DNA of 64,000 nt from Aliivibrio fischeri. Its GTDB lineage: Bacteria; Pseudomonadota; Gammaproteobacteria; Enterobacterales; Vibrionaceae. A model generated the notes under the pieces. It was not told the DNA's origin and searched no databases. It was given only the letters and a program-made list of their open reading frames with translations. Made by a program: the position numbers and the translations under genes. The DNA is taken from the NCBI GenBank assembly GCA_038993745.2, contig CP160629.1, positions 868,001 to 932,000 of the forward strand, read 5' to 3'. Of this stretch, positions 1-9,273 are shown piece by piece. Every line of letters starts with the position of its first letter. The first letter of the stretch is position 1.

Positions 1-217
1 GCCTATTGGCGGTTTAAAAGAAAAACTGTTAGCTGCACACCGTGGTGGAATTAAAACCGTGATCATTCCAAAAGAGAATGAGCGTGATTTAGAAGACATT
101 CCAGCGAATGTAATTGCTGATCTATCTGTTCATCCAGTTAAGTGGATTGACGAAGTTTTGACATTGGCTTTACAAAGCGACCCATCAGGTTTTAGTGTTG
201 AACAATCTAAAAAGTGA
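1..217 (+). CDS. lon: Lon protease, C-terminal end (partial)
   Basis: Only about the last 71 residues are present, read from base 2 to the TGA at 215-217; the gene begins outside the window. Lon is the cytoplasmic ATP-dependent serine protease that degrades misfolded and regulatory proteins. The fragment opens with [16 protein letters not shown], the end of the proteolytic domain; by alignment from memory with the E. coli enzyme the second lysine of GLKEK is the catalytic lysine of the Ser-Lys dyad. The following segment ([20 protein letters not shown]) is also typical Lon. hupB follows on the same strand, the usual gammaproteobacterial lon-hupB order. Identification is secure, but nothing can be said about the ATPase part. 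Confidence 0.95.
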   Translation, partial: PIGGLKEKLLAAHRGGIKTVIIPKENERDLEDIPANVIADLSVHPVKWIDEVLTLALQSDPSGFSVEQSKK

Positions 218-248
218 TGTGTAGCAAAAAACGTTGATATAACAGGGC

Positions 249-271
249 TGACAAGTCGAAATGACTTGTCA
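249..271. terminator. Perfect inverted repeat downstream of lon
   Basis: TGACAAGTC and GACTTGTCA form a perfect 9-bp inverted repeat around the loop GAAAT, 31 bases after the lon stop. No T-run follows on either strand, so it is a weak intrinsic terminator at best. It could instead be an mRNA 3' end stem or an operator in the hupB promoter region. Confidence 0.45.
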
Positions 272-389
272 CTCTATATTGATATCGTTAAGTTAGACTC
301 TATTGCTGTGAAGATAAATTCACACAACAAATATTATTATATGGACTCGTTCATTAAACTGTTGAATGAAAATTTTAAAGGGGAATACC

Positions 390-662
390 GTGAATAAATC
401 TCAATTAGTTGATCAAATTGCTGAAAGTGCAGATATCTCAAAAGCAGCAGCAGGCCGTGCTTTAGATGCACTAGTTGAAACAGTAACAGAGACGCTAAAA
501 AGTGGCGATCAAGTAACTCTTGTTGGTTTTGGGTCATTTGTAGTTCGTGAGCGTGCAGCTCGCACAGGTCGTAACCCAAAAACTGGTGAAGCGATTGAGA
601 TTTCAGCTGCAAAAGTTCCTGCTTTTAAAGCGGGTAAAGCATTAAAAGATGCGTGTAACTAA
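390..662 (+). CDS. hupB: DNA-binding protein HU-beta
   Basis: A 90-residue nucleoid protein that bends and compacts DNA as a homo- or heterodimer. The sequence from the GTG at 390 ([20 protein letters not shown]) is a complete HU with the arm signature [21 protein letters not shown] and the usual C-terminal helix. An in-frame ATG at 366 would add eight residues not found in HU proteins and would lie over the Shine-Dalgarno AAAGGGGA (378-385), so the GTG start is chosen. It lies between lon and ppiD and ends in its own strong terminator, consistent with abundant independent expression. Confidence 0.96.
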   Translation: MNKSQLVDQIAESADISKAAAGRALDALVETVTETLKSGDQVTLVGFGSFVVRERAARTGRNPKTGEAIEISAAKVPAFKAGKALKDACN

Positions 663-728
663 TCGAAAACTAGATAAAACTCTACACAAGCTAGCGTAAC
701 GCTAGTAGACTAGAGATATGAGTCATAG

Positions 729-752
729 GCGCATCCAATGATGCGCTTTTTT
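729..752 (+). terminator. Intrinsic terminator of hupB
   Basis: GCGCATC/GATGCGC is a perfect 7-bp stem with loop CAAT, followed by six T residues. It is about 70 bases after the hupB stop and separates hupB from ppiD. Confidence 0.9.
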
Positions 753-865
753 ATTGTTAAATTTTCTTTTGTTGAACTATTTTAAATTTTCACTATCAAT
801 AGAAATTGAAATGTTTTCTTAGGAATAAAATCATTCCATTCGGTGATTAGGAGTTAATACACATT

Positions 866-2722
866 ATGATGGATCGAATTCGCGAAGGTTCAACAGGCCT
901 TGCAGTTAAGATCATTCTCGGTCTAATTATTTTCTCATTTGTATTTGCAGGTGTAGGTAGTTATTTAGTCGGTGGTGGCCAGCCTTTAGCAGCGAAAGTT
1001 GGTGAGCGCGAAATTACTCGTAATGAGTTTGAGCAAGTTTATCAAAATGAACGTAACCGTATGCAATCGCAGTTAGGTGAATATTTTGCTACGTTACTGG
1101 GTGATCCTGCATATGTAGAGCAATTCCGTAAGTCAGTTTTAGACCGTATGGTTAATGATGCACTGCTTGATAACCAAGCTCAAGATTTAGGCTTGCGTAT
1201 TAGTGATGATCAAATTCGTCAAACTATCCTTTCAATGCCTCAATTCCAAAAAGATGGCAAGTTTGATGAAGAAATCTATAACATTTCTTTACGCCGTGCA
1301 GGTTTTAGCTCTGATAGTTTTGCCGCTTACTTACGTCAAGACTTAGCAAGAAACCAGCTAGTTATGGCGTTAGAATCGACAGAATTTACGTTATCAAATG
1401 AAGTTCAAGCACAAGCTGCTTTAGAAACTCAGCAACGTGAAATTCGTACGATTACATTAAATACTGCTGATTTTGCTAAAAATGCAAAAGTAACAGATGA
1501 AGAAATCACAGAATACTACAATGCAAACAAACAACAATTTGTTCGACCTGAACAAGTAAAAGTGTCATATGTAGAGTTATCTGGTAATTCATTAAAAGCG
1601 CAGGCGCCAATTACAGATAAAGAAATTGAAGAATATTACCAAGCGAATTTAGATAAATATTCTACACAAGAGAAGCGTGAAGTTAGCCATATTTTAATTA
1701 AAGGCGACGAAGCTGATGCACAAAAAGTGCTAGATAGAATTAACAATGGCGAAGACTTTGCTACTGTAGCTAAAGATGCTTCACAAGATATCCCTACAGC
1801 TAAAGAAGGTGGTTCTTTAGGTTGGATTGAGCGTGGTGTTATTGATCCTGAGTTTGAAGATGCTGCTTTCCAATTAGCAAAAGTAGGTGATCATTCAGGT
1901 ATCGTGAAATCAGCATTTGGTTTCCATATCATTCAACTGAATGGTATCGAAGAACCAACAACAAAACCGCTTGCTGAAGTAAGTGCTGATATCAAGTCGT
2001 TCTTAGTTGATGAGCATGCAGCAGATGCGTTTTACAGTCTACAAACTGAACTAGCTGAAAAAGCGTTTGAATCACCTGATTCATTAGATGATGCTGCTGA
2101 AGCCGTTGATGCGAAGATTGTAACATCTGATTTCTTCTCTCAAGCTGATGCACCTAAAGCGCTTGCGGATTCAGCTGTACTTCAAGCTATTTATAGCCCA
2201 GAAGTTAAAGAAGATGGTTTAAACTCTGATGTTATCGAAATTGCACCTGAACATGTTATCGTTGTTCGTGTTGAAGATGTTCGTGATGAAATGGTTTTAC
2301 CTCTTGATGAAGTAAAAGATGCAGTAATTGCTCGCTTATCTCAAGCACAAGGTGAACAGGAAGCCCTAGAACTTGCTCAAAACGTAATTTCAGGCCTTAA
2401 GAAAGGTGACAATAGCGTGATGACAAATAATGGCTTAGCGTTTGCTGAGGCTCGAATGATCAGCCGTAATGATGAATTAGCAAATGACGTATATCGTTTA
2501 GAGAAGCCTGCTGATGGTAAATCAACGTATGCACAGGTTATGGATCGTCAAGGAAACCATGTCATTGTTGCTCTTGATAGTGTATTAGAATTAAATGATT
2601 CAAATATGTCATCGCAAATTGCTACTGGTTTATTGCGTTCTCAAACTCAGCAAGATTTAACAGCAACGTTAGATACGCTAAAAGAAAGTACAGAAATTAG
2701 CTATCCGTTACTTGAACAGTAA
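866..2722 (+). CDS. ppiD: Periplasmic folding chaperone / peptidyl-prolyl isomerase D
   Basis: A 618-residue inner-membrane-anchored periplasmic chaperone. A short cytoplasmic N-terminus (MMDRIREGSTG) leads into one transmembrane segment at about residues 13-38 (KIILGLIIFSFVFAGVGSYL). A SurA-like N-terminal domain and a parvulin/PPIC domain follow, at about residues 265-360, recognisable from REVSHILIKG, GGSLGWIERG and FGFHIIQL. Length and layout match E. coli PpiD (about 623 residues). Two ATGs are adjacent at 866 and 869; the AGGAG at 848-852 is rather far from both, so the exact start is uncertain by one codon. Its place after hupB is the conserved order. PpiD helps newly secreted proteins leave the Sec translocon. 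Confidence 0.95.
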   Translation: MMDRIREGSTGLAVKIILGLIIFSFVFAGVGSYLVGGGQPLAAKVGEREITRNEFEQVYQNERNRMQSQLGEYFATLLGDPAYVEQFRKSVLDRMVNDALLDNQAQDLGLRISDDQIRQTILSMPQFQKDGKFDEEIYNISLRRAGFSSDSFAAYLRQDLARNQLVMALESTEFTLSNEVQAQAALETQQREIRTITLNTADFAKNAKVTDEEITEYYNANKQQFVRPEQVKVSYVELSGNSLKAQAPITDKEIEEYYQANLDKYSTQEKREVSHILIKGDEADAQKVLDRINNGEDFATVAKDASQDIPTAKEGGSLGWIERGVIDPEFEDAAFQLAKVGDHSGIVKSAFGFHIIQLNGIEEPTTKPLAEVSADIKSFLVDEHAADAFYSLQTELAEKAFESPDSLDDAAEAVDAKIVTSDFFSQADAPKALADSAVLQAIYSPEVKEDGLNSDVIEIAPEHVIVVRVEDVRDEMVLPLDEVKDAVIARLSQAQGEQEALELAQNVISGLKKGDNSVMTNNGLAFAEARMISRNDELANDVYRLEKPADGKSTYAQVMDRQGNHVIVALDSVLELNDSNMSSQIATGLLRSQTQQDLTATLDTLKESTEISYPLLEQ

Positions 2723-2752
2723 AACATTTCTTTGTAACTGATAAATATAAAA

Positions 2753-2785
2753 GACGGGCCCCTATAAGGGGCCCGTCGTGTTTTT
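2753..2785 (+). terminator. Intrinsic terminator of ppiD
   Basis: GACGGGCCCCT and AGGGGCCCGTC make an 11-bp GC-rich stem with loop ATA, followed by GTGTTTTT, 30 bases after the ppiD stop. Confidence 0.88.
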
Positions 2786-2909
2786 AAAGATAGAAACTAT
2801 TTCCATATAGGTTTTTAGTAAACGTTTTAATATGCTTTTTCCGATGTTTGAATAGGTGTTGTTTTCTGATGTATCAATCATCATTTTTTCATTTTAAAAA
2901 GGATACATA

Positions 2910-3212
2910 ATGAAACGCATACTCACTTTACTCAGTACCTTGATGTTAACACTAACACTTTTCTCTGCTTCAGTAGCTGCAGAAGTAACAAAAAGCGATA
3001 CACATGAAGGTATTGAAATAACGGTTAACATCAACCAAGCAGGAGCTGAAGAGCTAAAAACGTTATTGGTTGGTGTTGGAGAATTAAAAGCTCAAGCGAT
3101 AATTGATTACCGTAATGCTAACGGCAAGTTTGTCAAAGCTGATGATTTAACGAAAGTTAAAGGTATTGGGGATAAACTGGTTGAGAAAAACCGAGATAGA
3201 ATCACATTGTAG
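2910..3212 (+). CDS. ComEA-like helix-hairpin-helix protein, exported
   Basis: A 100-residue protein with an N-terminal signal sequence (MKRILTLLSTLMLTLTLFSA, probable cleavage near SVAA-EV) and a single ComEA-type helix-hairpin-helix domain. The first hairpin lies in VNINQAGAEELKTLLVGVGE and the second in LTKVKGIGDKLVEKNRDRI. In naturally competent bacteria, small periplasmic ComEA proteins bind incoming double-stranded DNA and pull it through the outer membrane. This one has the size and layout of Vibrio ComEA-family proteins, but a ComEA paralogue of other function cannot be excluded. AAGGAT lies just before the ATG. It sits alone between two terminators. Confidence 0.85.
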   Translation: MKRILTLLSTLMLTLTLFSASVAAEVTKSDTHEGIEITVNINQAGAEELKTLLVGVGELKAQAIIDYRNANGKFVKADDLTKVKGIGDKLVEKNRDRITL

Positions 3213-3260
3213 AGTTATATTTAGTTGTACCAATTTAGTTAATCAGTTCATTGGTACAAT

Positions 3261-3290
3261 AAAAAGGCAGCCATGAAGGCTGCCTTTTTT
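3261..3290. terminator. Bidirectional terminator between comEA-like gene and POT transporter
   Basis: AAAAAGGCAGCC ATGAA GGCTGCCTTTTTT forms a 7-bp GC-rich stem flanked by A and T runs, so it can stop transcripts from both convergent genes. Confidence 0.9.
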
Positions 3291-3338
3291 GTGCTAAATC
3301 GTATTCTGAATATTTGATATTCAGTTTGGAATTACCGA

Positions 3339-4694
3339 TTAATGAGCTTTTTCAGCACCGTGCATCCAACGAATAAGCGTACCTGAAATTATCAGAAGAA
3401 GAACACCAGAAACTGTTGCCGTGATAGCAATACCAGCAAAGATATCTAGAGCACCTAAGCTTTCAACATGAGAGCCTACTAAGCCTGCAATGTAGTTAGA
3501 GATAGCATTGAAGCCAAACCAAGTCCCCATCATTAATGAAGCTAAACGTAATGGAGCTAATTTAGTAACTAATGAAAGACCAATTGGTGATAAACACAGT
3601 TCACCTAAAGTATGGAAGAAATACGCGCCAACTAACCAAAGCATTGAGGTTTTAACGGTTAAGTCGCCACCTTGTTCTAGTACTGCGCCAACCATACATA
3701 CGAAACCCATAGCCAAGAAGAATAGAGCCATCGCAAATTTAACTGGTGAGCTTGGCTCTTTTGGACCGAGTTTAACCCATATTCCAGCAATGATAGGAGC
3801 AAGAACAATAATAAAGAACGGGTTTAACGATTGGAACCAAGCTGCAGGAACTTCAAAAGAACCAATCATTCTATCTGTGTATTGTTGTGAATATACATTC
3901 ATCAGGCCACCAGCTTGTTCAAAGCCTGCCCAGAAAACAATAACGAATAAGCCCATGATCATGACCACTTTTAGTCGGTCAATTTCTTCTTTAGTTAACG
4001 CGGTGCTTGATTTACCAGCTGCTTTTGCGTTTTCTTTTGCGATATGTGCTGCAGGTCTAACACCGATGTCACCTAAGAAGCGTTGGGCAAAAAGACTTTG
4101 GATGATCAAACTGATGATCATACCGATACCAGCTGCAACAAAACCAGCTTTCCATCCCCATACTCCAGTTACAGAGCCTGATACAACACCAGCAAGTAAA
4201 GAACCTAAGTTAATACCCATGTAGAAGATAGTAAATGCGCCATCACGACGATGATCGCCATCTTCATATAAATCGCCAACCATTGTGGAAACATTTGGTT
4301 TAAATAAACCATTACCAGCGATTAGAAAGCCAAGACCGGTATAAAATAAGGCTTCGACAGAAAAAGGAAGGAAATCGTGCGGTAAAGCCAAAGTAAATTG
4401 ACCAATTACCATTAAGAAACCACCGATTAATAATGCTTTACGTTGGCCTAAGTAATTATCAGCTAACCATCCGCCAATGAGAGGGGTGATGTACATAAGG
4501 GCGGTATAAGTACCATATAGGCTTAATGCATCTTTTACTGTCCAACCCATACCACCATTGATGGTTCTATCTGTGAGATATAGAACCAAGATAGCGCGCA
4601 TTGCGTAATAGGAGAAGCGTTCCCAAAGCTCTGTTCCAAAAAGTAAGAACAACCCTTGAGGGTGTCCCATAAGTAATTTGTTGTTATTTGACAT
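3339..4694 (-). CDS. Proton-dependent oligopeptide (POT) family di-/tripeptide transporter
   Basis: A 451-residue inner-membrane carrier importing di- and tripeptides with protons. The POT signature ExxERFxYY is present near residue 22 (ELWERFSYYAMRA). The second family signature, around GLFKPNVSTMVGDLYE, follows in the N-terminal half. Hydrophobic segments fit 12-14 transmembrane helices. Length is slightly below the roughly 490-500 residues of E. coli DtpA/DtpB, mainly through a shorter middle loop. The exact member (DtpA, DtpB or DtpD type) cannot be assigned from sequence alone. The start is the ATG closing at 4694, preceded by an AAGAGAA purine-rich site. It is monocistronic and convergent with the comEA-like gene. 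Confidence 0.9.
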   Translation of the reverse strand: MSNNNKLLMGHPQGLFLLFGTELWERFSYYAMRAILVLYLTDRTINGGMGWTVKDALSLYGTYTALMYITPLIGGWLADNYLGQRKALLIGGFLMVIGQFTLALPHDFLPFSVEALFYTGLGFLIAGNGLFKPNVSTMVGDLYEDGDHRRDGAFTIFYMGINLGSLLAGVVSGSVTGVWGWKAGFVAAGIGMIISLIIQSLFAQRFLGDIGVRPAAHIAKENAKAAGKSSTALTKEEIDRLKVVMIMGLFVIVFWAGFEQAGGLMNVYSQQYTDRMIGSFEVPAAWFQSLNPFFIIVLAPIIAGIWVKLGPKEPSSPVKFAMALFFLAMGFVCMVGAVLEQGGDLTVKTSMLWLVGAYFFHTLGELCLSPIGLSLVTKLAPLRLASLMMGTWFGFNAISNYIAGLVGSHVESLGALDIFAGIAITATVSGVLLLIISGTLIRWMHGAEKAH

Positions 4695-5076
4695 AATGTT
4701 CTCTTTTATAATGGAATATTATTCTTCTTATACAGCGTAAATTTATACGCTTTGAATGTCGTTACTGCAATGTCGTACATTTTTATGTGATTTGCGTAAC
4801 ATTTTAACTCTTTGAAATGTTTGGAAACACTTTAAATTGGCAACATTATCATACTCTGTTTTTGTTTTTACTTGTAGGTTTAAGTTCTTTTTTGTTTTAG
4901 TTTATTGGTTTTTTATTTTAATTTTGTGTTGATATTTAGATTTTAGATGTAATTTTGGTTATTTATCGATATTTAACATTTGTTGTGCGTGCAACTATTG
5001 ATTTTTACTAGGAAATCATTTTTTTGAATGATTTGACATGCTATGATCTTCAGTTGGTTTGGTTAGGTATTGAGTT
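4695..5076. other. Intergenic region between divergent POT transporter and rfaH
   Basis: 382 bases of very AT-rich DNA with long T and A tracts that must hold both divergent promoters. I see no open frame, strong hairpin or repeat in it, and no convincing operator. Confidence 0.6.
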
Positions 5077-5571
5077 ATGAAACAGTGGTATTTACTTTAT
5101 TGCAAACGCGGTGAGCAAGAGAGAGCAAAACTACATTTAGAAAATCAAATGGTAGAGTGCTTTTATCCTGAGATCGTTGTAGAGAAAATTGTTCGAGGAA
5201 AAAGAAAACAAGTAAAAGAACCACTATTTCCATGCTATATGTTTATCTATTTTGATTTTGAGGTAGGTCCATCGTTTACTTCTATTCGCTCTACTCGTGG
5301 AGTTAGTGATTTTATTCGATTTGGTGCTCAGCCAAAGGTTCTGCAAGGTGACTTGATTTACTCATTAAAAGCGCTCGATGAAAATAATAATAAAGAGAAA
5401 TTAGAGTGTTTACCTGAAGCTGGACAAAAAGTAGCGATAAAAGAAGGACCGTATAGCGGTATTGAAGCGATTTATAAAGAAGCTGATGGTGAAAAACGTT
5501 CCATCCTCTTAATAACGTTAATTAATAAAAAAGTAGAAATTAAAATACCTAACTCAGATATTGAATATTGA
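5077..5571 (+). CDS. rfaH: Transcription antitermination protein RfaH
   Basis: A 164-residue NusG paralogue that joins RNA polymerase at ops sites to allow read-through of long surface-polysaccharide and virulence operons and recruits ribosomes. The NGN domain opens with the RfaH-type MKQWYLLYCKRGEQERAKLHLENQ and includes PLFPCYMFIYFD; a KOW segment follows (VAIKEGPYSGIEAIYKEADG). E. coli RfaH is 162 residues, so this is complete. It is monocistronic and ends in a bidirectional terminator shared with asnB. No ops element is apparent in the parts of the window I examined, so its targets are probably elsewhere. Confidence 0.93.
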   Translation: MKQWYLLYCKRGEQERAKLHLENQMVECFYPEIVVEKIVRGKRKQVKEPLFPCYMFIYFDFEVGPSFTSIRSTRGVSDFIRFGAQPKVLQGDLIYSLKALDENNNKEKLECLPEAGQKVAIKEGPYSGIEAIYKEADGEKRSILLITLINKKVEIKIPNSDIEY

Positions 5572-5576
5572 TGCAT

Positions 5577-5607
5577 AAAAAAAGCGCCTATAAGACGCTT
5601 TTTTATT
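5577..5607. terminator. Bidirectional terminator between rfaH and asnB
   Basis: AAGCG/CGCTT with an imperfect inner CT/AG pairing forms a short stem flanked by A7 and T6 runs, just after rfaH and just after the asnB stop on the opposite strand. Confidence 0.8.
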
Positions 5608-5629
5608 ACATTAAAATGGTGCTAGTGCA

Positions 5630-7296
5630 TTAATCGTATGCTTCGTTATGAACGGCTTGAACAGCACGACCTGACGGATCTACGCAGTTCTGGAAAGATT
5701 CATCCCATTCAATTGCTTTAGCTGATGAGCAAGCAACTGACGGACCACCAGGAACACATTTCGCTGCATCTTCTAGCGGGAATAACTCTTCAAAGATTTC
5801 TCGATAAACATACGCTTCTTTTGTTGTTGGCGTGTTATACGGGAAGCGGAATTTTGCTGATTCCATTTGTTGGTCTGTTACTTTTGCCTCTGCGGTTTCT
5901 CGTAATGTGTCGATCCAGCTATATCCAACACCATCAGAGAATTGTTCTTTCTGTCTCCATGCGATAGCTTCAGGTAAATAATGTTCAAAACATTCACGTA
6001 AGATGTGTTTTTCCATCTTTCCATTACCACACATCTTATCTTGTGGGTTTAAACGCATAGCCACATCAATAAATTCTTTATCTAAGAATGGAACACGACC
6101 TTCAACCCCCAAGCTGCAAGTGATTTATTCGCACGAGCACAATCAAACATGTTTAAAGCAAGTAGTTTACGAACGGTCTCTTCATGGAACTCTTTTTTGT
6201 TTGGTGCTTTATGGAAGTAGAGGTAGCCACCAAAGATTTCATCTGCACCTTCACCAGAAAGTACCATCTTGATGCCCATCGCTTTGATTTTACGACCCAT
6301 TAAGAACATTGGTGTTGATGCTCGAATAGTGGTTACATCATAGGTTTCAATATGATAAATAACATCACGAATCGCATCCAAACCTTCTTGAATGGTGTAA
6401 GTCATTTCATGGTGAACCGTACCCAGTTTATCTGCAACTTCACGAGCGGCTTTTAGATCTGGTGCGCCTTCTAAGCCAACAGCAAAAGAGTGCAGTTGAG
6501 GCCACCATGCTTCCGACTTTTCATCGTCTTCAATACGCATCGCTGCGAAACGTTTAGCTACGGCAGACGTAATAGATGAATCTAATCCACCAGAAAGAAG
6601 TACACCATAAGGAACATCTGTCATTAATTGGCGTTTTACAGCATCTTCAAGTGCTTGGGTTAAGTCTTCTTTACTTGTTGGGTTATCTTTAACTGCATCA
6701 TAATCCATCCAATCACGTAAATAATAACGTGTTGGTTCTGTATCTTTTGATGAGTAGAAGTGGCCAGGAGGAAACTCACTGATTGATTTACATACAGGAA
6801 CTAATGCTTTCATTTCTGAAGCAACATAATAGTTACCATGTTCATCATAACCGTGATACATAGGGATAATACCAATATGGTCACGACCAATTAAATATTC
6901 ATCTTTTTCTTCATCGTAAAGAATGAAGGCAAAAATACCATTTAAATCTTCGAGTAGATCAGCTCCTTTTTCACGATATAACGCTAAAATAACTTCACAA
7001 TCTGAATCAGTTTGGAATGTGTAATTATCTGCGTATTTTTCGCGAAGCTCTTTGTGGTTATAAATTTCACCATTAACAGCAAGAATGTGCTTTTTATCTT
7101 CGCTATAAAGAGGTTGTGCGCCACTGTTTAAACCAACGATAGCTAAACGTTCATGCGCTAAAATTGCTTTGTCAGATGAATAGATACCTGACCAGTCTGG
7201 ACCTCGATGGCGTAACTTTTTAGACATTTCTAAAGCGGTAGTTCTTAGTGGAGTTGGATCGCTTTTAATATCTAGAATTCCGAAAATTGAGCACAT
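5630..7296 (-). pseudogene. asnB: Asparagine synthetase B (glutamine-hydrolysing), frameshifted, probably a sequence error
   Basis: Makes asparagine from aspartate, glutamine and ATP. The N-terminal glutaminase domain starts MCSIFGILD with the catalytic Cys2, and the synthetase domain has the ATP-binding SGGLDSS loop. The gene reads in two overlapping frames: 7296 down to 6082, and 6112 down to 5630. The first frame ends FDCARANKSLAAWG then goes out of frame; the second resumes GVEGRVPFLDKEFIDVAMRL. The join is the run of five C at 6106-6110 (G on the coding strand); adding one base gives an uninterrupted 555-residue protein, against 554 in E. coli AsnB. Every conserved block is otherwise intact. 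I therefore favour a missed base over true loss, though a real frameshift cannot be excluded from the sequence alone. Confidence 0.92.
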
Positions 7297-7517
7297 AAAT
7301 AAGTTCCTTCTACTCTTCTTAATTTTTGTCTTAAATTATTGTCCTGAATACAATTTGCCATTACCGCTAAAAAAATCAACCCAGAAATACAAATAAATTC
7401 ACAAATACGACCCATGATTAGATATTTTTTAACAAAATGAAGGTTTTCTTATTGAATCGTTACTTGGTGCTGCTTTTTTGAACTGAAAGGTATAATTACT
7501 GAAGATAAAAGAGATAA

Positions 7518-7552
7518 AAAAAGAGAGCACAACAAATGATGCTGCGCTCTCT
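7518..7552 (-). terminator. Intrinsic terminator downstream of the Kef-type antiporter
   Basis: On the minus strand AGAGAGC and GCTCTCT pair around a 17-base loop and are followed by seven T residues. It lies 33 bases after the antiporter stop. Confidence 0.75.
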
Positions 7553-7584
7553 TCATTATTTGAATGAAATAAATTAACGATAAA

Positions 7585-9189
7585 TTAATGCGTTATGTAA
7601 TCTTTATGATGATTAAATTGTGGATCTAACTGTTCACTTACATGACGGGCAAAACCACTGCCTGCTTCGTGATAAATATTAAATGCAGCATCAACACCTT
7701 GTTCAATTAATCCATCAATTTGGTCATTGTATGCTGCGATTGCAGCGGTTTGTCCTTGATAGTTTCTAGTTTGTAGTTGCTCAAGTGCAAATTGATTACC
7801 TTGGTGATTGGGCATTGCTAATAAAACTAATTTTACGTGCGAAGTTGAAAGAATACGTTCCCAAAAATCAGGGTCGGTTGCATCACCAGAAATCACATTT
7901 CTTCCTAGTTCTTGGTGCTGTTTTGCTGATTCTTCACGCAATTCTATACCTAAAATAATGTCACCATATTTTTCTTTTAGTTCATCATAGGCGCCACTAC
8001 CAATGCGACCCATACCTAAAATCAGAATTTGAGCGCGTCCGGGATTAATTAACTTATCCATCGGATTTAATCGTTCAGCAGTATGTTCTTTTAACCAATG
8101 ACGAGAACGTTGGTAAATGGTATGTCCAAAATTATTTAATGGTGCAGAGATAATGAACGAGATGGAGACGGCAATAGCAATGGCAACTAAGGTATCTGCT
8201 GGTAACCATCCCATTTTAAAGGCAAGACCGCCAACAATAAGCCCAAATTCGCTGTAATTAAATAGGGTTAGAGAGGCAAGTAATGAGGTTCGCACTCGGA
8301 ACTTGAATTTATTAATAATAATGAAGTATAAGAAGCTTTTAACTGGTAACAGTAAAATAAGGATCAGAGCGAGTCCAAGACCTGAAACCGTTGGTGCGGC
8401 AGACAAGCCAATATTTAAAAAGAAGCAAATGAGTAGAACTTCTTTTAAATTAAAAAGTGATTTAGATAATTCTGAGGCTTTTGCATGTCCAGCTAATAGC
8501 ATTCCTAAGATAAGTGCACCTAGATCCGGTTTCATACCTACTAATTCAAAAGTACCAGCCCCAGCAACTAATGCTAAGAAAATACCGTAAAGGACCAGCA
8601 TTTCACCGTGCCCAGCCCAATCGAGTAGTTTAAAAAACAATGGTCTAAACAAAGGTAATGCAAAAAGAGCGAGCGCGGTAATTTCTGGAATTTTCCCCGT
8701 TGATGCAGTTAAAAATACAACCGCAAAGATATCTTGCATAACAAGAATACCAATGGCTAAGGTACCGTAGGTTGCATTCATTTCACCTTTTTCTTGTAAT
8801 GCTTTTACTGCGAATACTGTACTTGAGAAAGAGAGTGCAAAACCAAAGAGTACCAGTTGAGCTGTCTCTATGTTGGCAAGCATATTGATGCCAAGAAGTT
8901 TAAGCCCTAATAATGCAAAGGTAAAAAACAGAGTTGAAAAGACATTATGAAGTGTAGCGCCTAACCAAATTTCTTTAGCAAGTAATGTTTTAATATCTAA
9001 TTTTAAGCCAATGGAGAAAAGTAATAGGGTGACACCGAGATCGGCAAATGTCTCAAGAGCGTCATTAGATTGAAAACCAAGGGCGTGTAAACCAAATCCA
9101 GCTAATAAAAAACCGACAAGAGGCGGTAGGTTAATTTTTAAAGCAATAAATCCCATTACAAACGCTGCAATGATAAAAAGTAACTCCAT
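7585..9189 (-). CDS. Kef-type monovalent cation:proton antiporter (CPA2) with RCK domain
   Basis: A 534-residue inner-membrane CPA2 antiporter. About a dozen hydrophobic segments fill the first 370 residues (starting MELLFIIAAFVMGFIALKIN). A cytosolic RCK/TrkA-N domain with a Rossmann motif (ILILGMGRIGSGAYDEL) and an acidic second strand (IILGIELREE) follows; these domains bind nucleotide and gate K+ efflux. It is closer in plan to YbaL/KefC than to Na+/H+ exchangers, but ion specificity cannot be read from sequence. The start is set at 9189, where an AGGA lies 10 bases upstream; an upstream in-frame start at 9237 would add 16 hydrophilic residues before the first membrane helix. It follows nagC on the same strand but a terminator separates them. 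Confidence 0.85.
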   Translation of the reverse strand: MELLFIIAAFVMGFIALKINLPPLVGFLLAGFGLHALGFQSNDALETFADLGVTLLLFSIGLKLDIKTLLAKEIWLGATLHNVFSTLFFTFALLGLKLLGINMLANIETAQLVLFGFALSFSSTVFAVKALQEKGEMNATYGTLAIGILVMQDIFAVVFLTASTGKIPEITALALFALPLFRPLFFKLLDWAGHGEMLVLYGIFLALVAGAGTFELVGMKPDLGALILGMLLAGHAKASELSKSLFNLKEVLLICFFLNIGLSAAPTVSGLGLALILILLLPVKSFLYFIIINKFKFRVRTSLLASLTLFNYSEFGLIVGGLAFKMGWLPADTLVAIAIAVSISFIISAPLNNFGHTIYQRSRHWLKEHTAERLNPMDKLINPGRAQILILGMGRIGSGAYDELKEKYGDIILGIELREESAKQHQELGRNVISGDATDPDFWERILSTSHVKLVLLAMPNHQGNQFALEQLQTRNYQGQTAAIAAYNDQIDGLIEQGVDAAFNIYHEAGSGFARHVSEQLDPQFNHHKDYITH

Positions 9190-9214
9190 ATACTCATGTT
9201 CCTGATGGTAATCG

Positions 9215-9243
9215 AAAAAAAGGGCTGCTAATAGCAACCCTTA
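9215..9243 (-). terminator. Intrinsic terminator of the nagA-nagC operon
   Basis: On the minus strand AAGGGTTGCT and AGCAGCCCTT pair around ATT with one G-T mismatch and are followed by a run of T. It lies 31 bases after the nagC stop. Confidence 0.8.
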
Positions 9244-9273
9244 GAATAATAACACGCGAATAGAGACTCGTGA

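Noticed and set aside
3508..4224. A 238-codon open frame antisense to the POT transporter
   Set aside because: Its translation is low-complexity, rich in P, K and I, and it mirrors the codons of the membrane protein on the other strand; no ribosome site or family resemblance.
5630..7296. asnB as two separate genes or as programmed frameshifting
   Set aside because: There is no slippery heptamer with a downstream structure typical of programmed shifts, asnB is not known to use one, and six similar breaks in the window point to one technical cause.
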